From: Gorsachius magnificus
Taxonomy: Eukaryota > Chordata > Aves > Pelecaniformes > Ardeidae
Assembly: GCA_034008185.1 (NCBI GenBank)
Contig: CM067085.1
Coordinates: forward strand, 75,938,275-76,002,274
Length of the DNA stretch: 64,000 nucleotides
Direction of reading: 5' to 3'
Part shown: in pieces, positions 59,607 to 64,000 of the stretch
How the letters are laid out: every line of letters begins with the position of its first letter
Position numbering within the stretch: the stretch's first letter is position 1
Made by a program: the position numbers and the translations under genes
The notes under the pieces: generated by a model
The model's input: the letters and a program-made list of their open reading frames with translations, nothing else
Databases searched by the model: none
Told to the model about the DNA's origin: nothing

Positions 59607-61015
59607 CAAGCTGGAGGGTTCCCCACGGCTTCTGAGTGCAACAGGGGCACGCGCGTGTCCCCGCGTGGGGGTGGCTCAGGGGCTCCGTCACCGCCCAGAG
59701 GCTCCGGGCACGCGTCGGGTCACGGGCAGAGCCTGCCACCGCCGCCAGCGTCGCCCTGGGGAGGTGGCTCCAGGTCTGTCGCCCTGCCCTCCCGCTGCGG
59801 ATCTGGCCCCCTGGTTAGGAGGGACGCTTTGGAATTCCAGAGGTGTTTCCAACTTACGGCTTATGTCATCATTGTAGAAGCAAACATGCTCTGCTCTTCC
59901 TGCAAGGCGTTATACAGCTCGTAATTATAAACAAACCAATTACTAATCCAGAGCGAAGGCAGTGACAGCAAAGCCTTGCTCAGCACTGCCCTTACATCTA
60001 CTTTCTGCGGCCTTGGACGCTGGCTAGGACGACAGCCAAAAAAACCCAACTGTGCCTGGCCTACGTGAGAGGAGTTTAGAGCAGGTCATGTCAGGTGGTG
60101 TCATTAAAGAAAAAAAAAAGTGTTAGAACAGGTCATCACAGGTGCCATTCATCCCTGTAATTAATTTGTGAAAAGCATTAGTTTTTTCTCGGGCAGCTCC
60201 TCTACATTTTCTCGTGGGGCGTCAGAAGGAACTGGCCGGGCAGGAGGACGCCAGCAGTTGCGTTAGCATCGGTGCGATGACCTTGAGGATGGGCACTGAA
60301 AAAAACCCAAGGCTACGGGCAAATTCAGCGGGACCCTGCTGCTGCCTGATTGTTGTTTCTGGTCTTATGCACAATTTTATCATTCCAAAGCCATCACTCC
60401 CCAGCACGAGGCCCTTGACAAGACACGATCACCGGAGTGACGTTTACTCCGAATTCCTAGTCAGGTTATTACCGACTGGGAGAGTCGAACGCTGCCGGGG
60501 AAAAGGCTGTGCCTGCCCTCTCCGCGTTCTGCCATGCACTTACGCTGCTGGAGGCTGCGCCTCGGGAAAGCAGCACGGGGAGGGGGTCCCCATGAGCCGA
60601 TCCGCATCCCGGCACGCGCTCCTCCCATCCGACTTCAGGCCTCGAAGGATTTCAGAAACACTCTACCCGTACCCACCTAAGGTCCACAGCTGAGGTCTGT
60701 GTGGGTCTGTACCGCTTTAAAATAAAGACTGTTGCCCAAAAATGGGGTAGCAGAAGCATAATTTAGAGCAAACCCATCAGCTCTGGGGGCTTCGCAAGCC
60801 GCAGAGCCCTTAAGGTGTGAGGAGCCAGGAGGGAGGCAAGCTCCTGCATTCTCCGGAGCAACTCCCTGTTTCTCTCTTTTCTCCCCCATTTCCAAGAGCC
60901 TGGGTTTTGGTGAGGCTGGAGAGAGGGGCTGGCCCCGGCGGGGGCTGCAGGGACCGCACAAATGGCAGATGTACGGAGCCACCTTCTCCACCGTGGTTGC
61001 ACTGTCCCATTCAAT
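59607..61015. other. Intron, no gene seen
   Basis: 59.62-59.82 kb is CpG-rich, 60.05-60.2 kb AT-rich with an A run. Nothing else recognised. Confidence 0.4.
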
Positions 61016-61281
61016 GCACATACACTGCTTTACACCAGCTTGCAAGGCAAATGCGCCGCTTTACACCAGCTTGCAATGCACACACGCTTTACACCAGCTT
61101 GCAAGGCAAATGCGCCGCTTTACACCAGCTTGCAATGCACACACGCTTTACACCAGCTTGCAATGCACATACACCGCTTTACACCAGCTTGCAATGCACA
61201 CACACCGCTTCACACCAGCTTGCAATGCACACACACTGCTTTACACCAGCTTGCAATGCACATGCCCTGCTTTACACCAGC
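61016..61281 (+). repeat. 28/31-bp minisatellite
   Basis: Nine copies of CTTTACACCAGCTTGCAA followed by a variable tail. Starts at 61028, 61059, 61087, 61118, 61146, 61177, 61208, 61239 and 61270 give unit lengths 31, 28, 31, 28, 31, 31, 31, 31. The first four form a 59-bp dimer repeated twice, where the 31-bp member has GGCAAATGCGCCG and the 28-bp member TGCACACACG. Later units are all of the TGCAC type. Confidence 0.95.
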
Positions 61282-64000
61282 TGAGGACTTGTAGAAATAA
61301 TTTTTTGAAGGAGGGGAAAGGAACCAAACCAACTCCCTGTGAATTTCAGACACCAAGCGTTCGTTCGCTGTTTCCCATTTGAACAGGGCGTATCTCTCCT
61401 ACGGCTCAGCATTTGGCAAACCCTTGTCCTGACACACGCTCTTCTCTGAGTAACAACAACAGGAACTGTTGAACTTGGTTTTGAACCCATAAACCCCGAC
61501 ATTCATAAACGATGACGCTGAGCTCATGTTGAGCGCTGCAGCTGATGATGGCGCAATTAGGGAGAACTATGGGAAGATTTATTCAGTAACAGTCTGCTGT
61601 CCTTTTTAATTATTTACAAACGAGCCCTGAGATGCATAAAGCTAAAATAATACATTTGAATATGCAAACCCTGATATGCATTCTATATATGTACGTATTC
61701 TGGCTGGCGCTTTCCATCTGGAAGGTCTCAAATAGGCTCTTGGGGCATTCCTGCACGCCCCGCCATTGCCAAAACTGCGCCCAAGCAAAACCAACGCGTG
61801 CCGTCAGCCAGACCCTGCCCTGTCCCTCGAGAGGATCAGCCTGGCACCGAGGCGCCCGGGGGCGAGGGCATCCAAGACCAAGCACAACGAGTAACCAAGG
61901 GTTTGTAACTGAAGGCGGCTGGAAATAAAGGAACTTGAGAGGAAATTGCTTCTGACACAAAGAAGATGAAAAGACAAAGGCACGCTGTTAACTTTGCTTT
62001 TGCTTGGGATGGTTTTAAAGTCTCCGGCTGAGCGTTTCCGAGGGGTACAGCACGGAGCGGGCGCTGTCGGGGCACGGGCGGCCGCTGCCGAAGCCCTTCT
62101 GCTGGCTTGCCCAGGGCAGTGCCCGCGCCTGAGGTCCTGTTGGTGGCCAGGCACATGCCCACTCCTGGGCACCAAACGCGCGTTCTGGCCCCCGCCCGCC
62201 CGCCAGGTCCGGAGGGGTGCCTTTTCGTAACCATCAAAGCCCCTGCTTCAGGTAACAAACAGCCTGTGTGTTCTTAACCCTGTGTTTTCAGAAGCTTCCC
62301 TCGCTTCTGTTTCAGGAAAAGGGGGACTCCGGGGGCAAACTGCTGGCAAAAATCCACCCCAACATTTCAGTGTGGAAAGCCAGAAGGCTTGACCCCCGTA
62401 AGCCCGTTAGCGCCATTGCTTAGCGCCTCTGGCAGCCCGAGCAAGCCCCTGCCGAGCGGGGCGCCTGGCCAGGACCTTCGCAGGCTGTCCCTGCCGTGCC
62501 CCCCGCCCGCCAGGCGCCCAGGGGCTGCGAGCCTGCGGCAGAGATCGGTGGGGAGACGTGACATGGAGAAGGAGTTGCTCTAGCAGATAGAAAATCACAG
62601 TCTGTACCTTTTTTTCCCCTAGCTATGCACATTGCTTTTTAAAGAGGAGGGCTTTTGGGTAGCTGTTTGCTTTTCCTTTTTTTTTACCCTTTTTCCCCCC
62701 CAGTCATTTGTAATTGTCACCCACAAGCAGCTGTTTCTAGTTTTCACCGGAGGAAAGCACCTTACGAGCAGGTGTAGGTGGTAAAAATCAAACCAATGAG
62801 TTACAACGGTGGCTCCTGACAGTTTCGCAGATAAAAATCCCGAATGCACCAGGCTGCTGGGGAAACACTGTATGTCCAGGTAAGAAAGTGCTCCTCATCA
62901 TGATGGTGTCCTCTTCTGAAGGTTTTACAACTACTCAGCTATAAAAATTCTCTCTGGGCTGAAGCCTGGCATAAAGGATCTCTGGTATAGTACAATTTCC
63001 TGCTTGTAATAAAGACAATTAAAAGTCATTTGCACCCTTTTCTTTCCTTTTTTATTCCTGAATTCCATATAAGCAATCTGCCTCAAGAGCTAGAAGACAA
63101 GAAATAAAACCATTTTACAGAAAACACGATACAGCAAACACCAAAGCTACGTGAAATGCGCTGTGCTCGTTGCCAGGCCAGCTGGGCGCCAAGGGTTTTC
63201 ACGTCCCTGGCTGTATTGGTCCCTGCAGATCGAGATGGTGTCACCACAAGTGACGCGTGCAAACAAACTTTCCGTGCCCCAAGTGGGAATCAACAGGCAG
63301 TGCTTCCGCGAGGCAAACGGGGACGTTGCAGCCAGCGAGGCGAGCGCCCCCACGCGCACGGGGATGAGCCCCTCGTTGCTCCGGGGCCTCGTCGGCGTCG
63401 GCGGGGGCTTTGGGCTGCTCGGACCCAGACAGTACTCATCGGCCTTGAAACAGGCACGAATTACTCATTTTAATGGATCTCTTCCCTGGTTTTAGCTACT
63501 CTTAAATAGGTATGTCGGGTTTTGTGTACCCGAAAATGCAGCTTTAGCGAAACCCTAGCAAAAAGTATTGCTTAAAAACCCCAACAAAGCAGCAGTGGTA
63601 CTCACGCTAGAATTTAGCAGCCCCCACAAACGCAGCCCTTTCCATACTCTGTGGATAGAAGCCAGTGGCAGGTTCCGATCCCTGCGTAAGGAGATGGGCG
63701 ATTTCCATACTTTGTCCCTGGGGACTGCTCGTGCCTGCCTGGATTTGTGCCCCCCGCTCCACAGCACAGCGCAGAAGGGGGGAGGGCGCCTGATTATCGC
63801 CCCCGTCTGTAGGTTTATTTTTTTCCGGAATGCTCTGGCAGAATGCTGCGAGTTCAAACGTTTGCACGGGGTGGCCTGGGCTGTACGTGGGATTGGCTGC
63901 TTTATAAGCAACATAAATGCCTGAATGATAAAAATCATTATGTGGCAGCCAACTTAGTGGCTTCTGCCTTCTGGAAGGGCAGGGGGGGCCTTCTGGAGGG
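61282..64000. other. Intron, no gene seen, to window end
   Basis: 61560-61690 is AT-rich with octamer-like words (ATATGCAAAC, ATATGCATTC). 62040-62560 is GC-rich, and 62.6-63.1 kb is AT-rich with pyrimidine tracts. The signal-peptide exon of NTNG1 was looked for on the minus strand and not found. Confidence 0.4.

Larger units (their letters stand above)
1..64000 (-). other. NTNG1: Netrin-G1 gene, internal part (two exons, three introns)
   Basis: The two exons share strand, order and compatible splice phase, so the window is read as a continuous part of one large gene. 25394-64000 is the intron before the laminin N-terminal exon, 7300-24752 the intron between the two exons, and 1-7126 the start of the following intron. 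Mammalian NTNG1 is also a gene of several hundred kilobases with very long 5' introns. I searched by eye for the signal-peptide exon and for the later LE and GPI-anchor exons and did not find them; very short alternative exons could escape notice. No other gene was recognised on either strand. Confidence 0.85.

Overview
This is a stretch of a bird nuclear genome. It carries many 5'-truncated CR1 LINEs with the typical avian (ATTCTATG)n 3' ends, GC-rich minisatellites, and two unmistakable exons of netrin-G1 (NTNG1) on the minus strand. I cannot name the species. Nothing looks prokaryotic or plasmid-like, and there is no operon, CRISPR array or intact autonomous transposon.

Gene content: the whole window appears to lie inside NTNG1, read right to left. 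The exon at 24753-25393 encodes most of the laminin N-terminal (domain VI) module. The exon at 7127-7299 encodes the first laminin-type EGF (LE1) module. Their splice phases fit: two bases at the end of the first exon plus one at the start of the next give a shared Arg codon. About 17.5 kb of intron separates them. Positions 25394-64000 are the preceding intron and 1-7126 the following one, and both run off the window. I did not find the signal-peptide exon or the downstream LE, alternatively spliced or GPI-anchor exons. Netrin-G1 is a GPI-anchored synaptic adhesion protein whose laminin N-terminal domain binds NGL-1 (LRRC4C).

Layout: 1-7126 is intron with an inverted pair of CR1 copies. The intron between the exons (7300-24752) is mostly unique sequence, with one tail-to-tail CR1 pair, one small 22-bp repeat and AT-rich blocks that could be conserved enhancers. 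The upstream intron (25394-64000) is different: eight further CR1 fragments, one probable retroviral LTR and eight substantial minisatellite arrays (units 14, 16, 17, 25, 26, 33, 33 and about 38 bp), plus a ninth of 28/31 bp near 61 kb. Many long open frames in this part exist only because repeat units lack stop codons; I do not treat them as genes.

I see no new protein-coding system. The most unusual features are the short-unit arrays that repeat known transcription-factor-like words: AGGTCA every 14 bp at 45.1-45.3 kb, and CACGTG plus TGACGTCA in a 33-bp array at 38.6-39.1 kb. Others are a 26-bp array whose unit can fold into a hairpin, higher-order structure in three arrays, and a pair of perfect ATGCAAAT octamers 30 bp apart.
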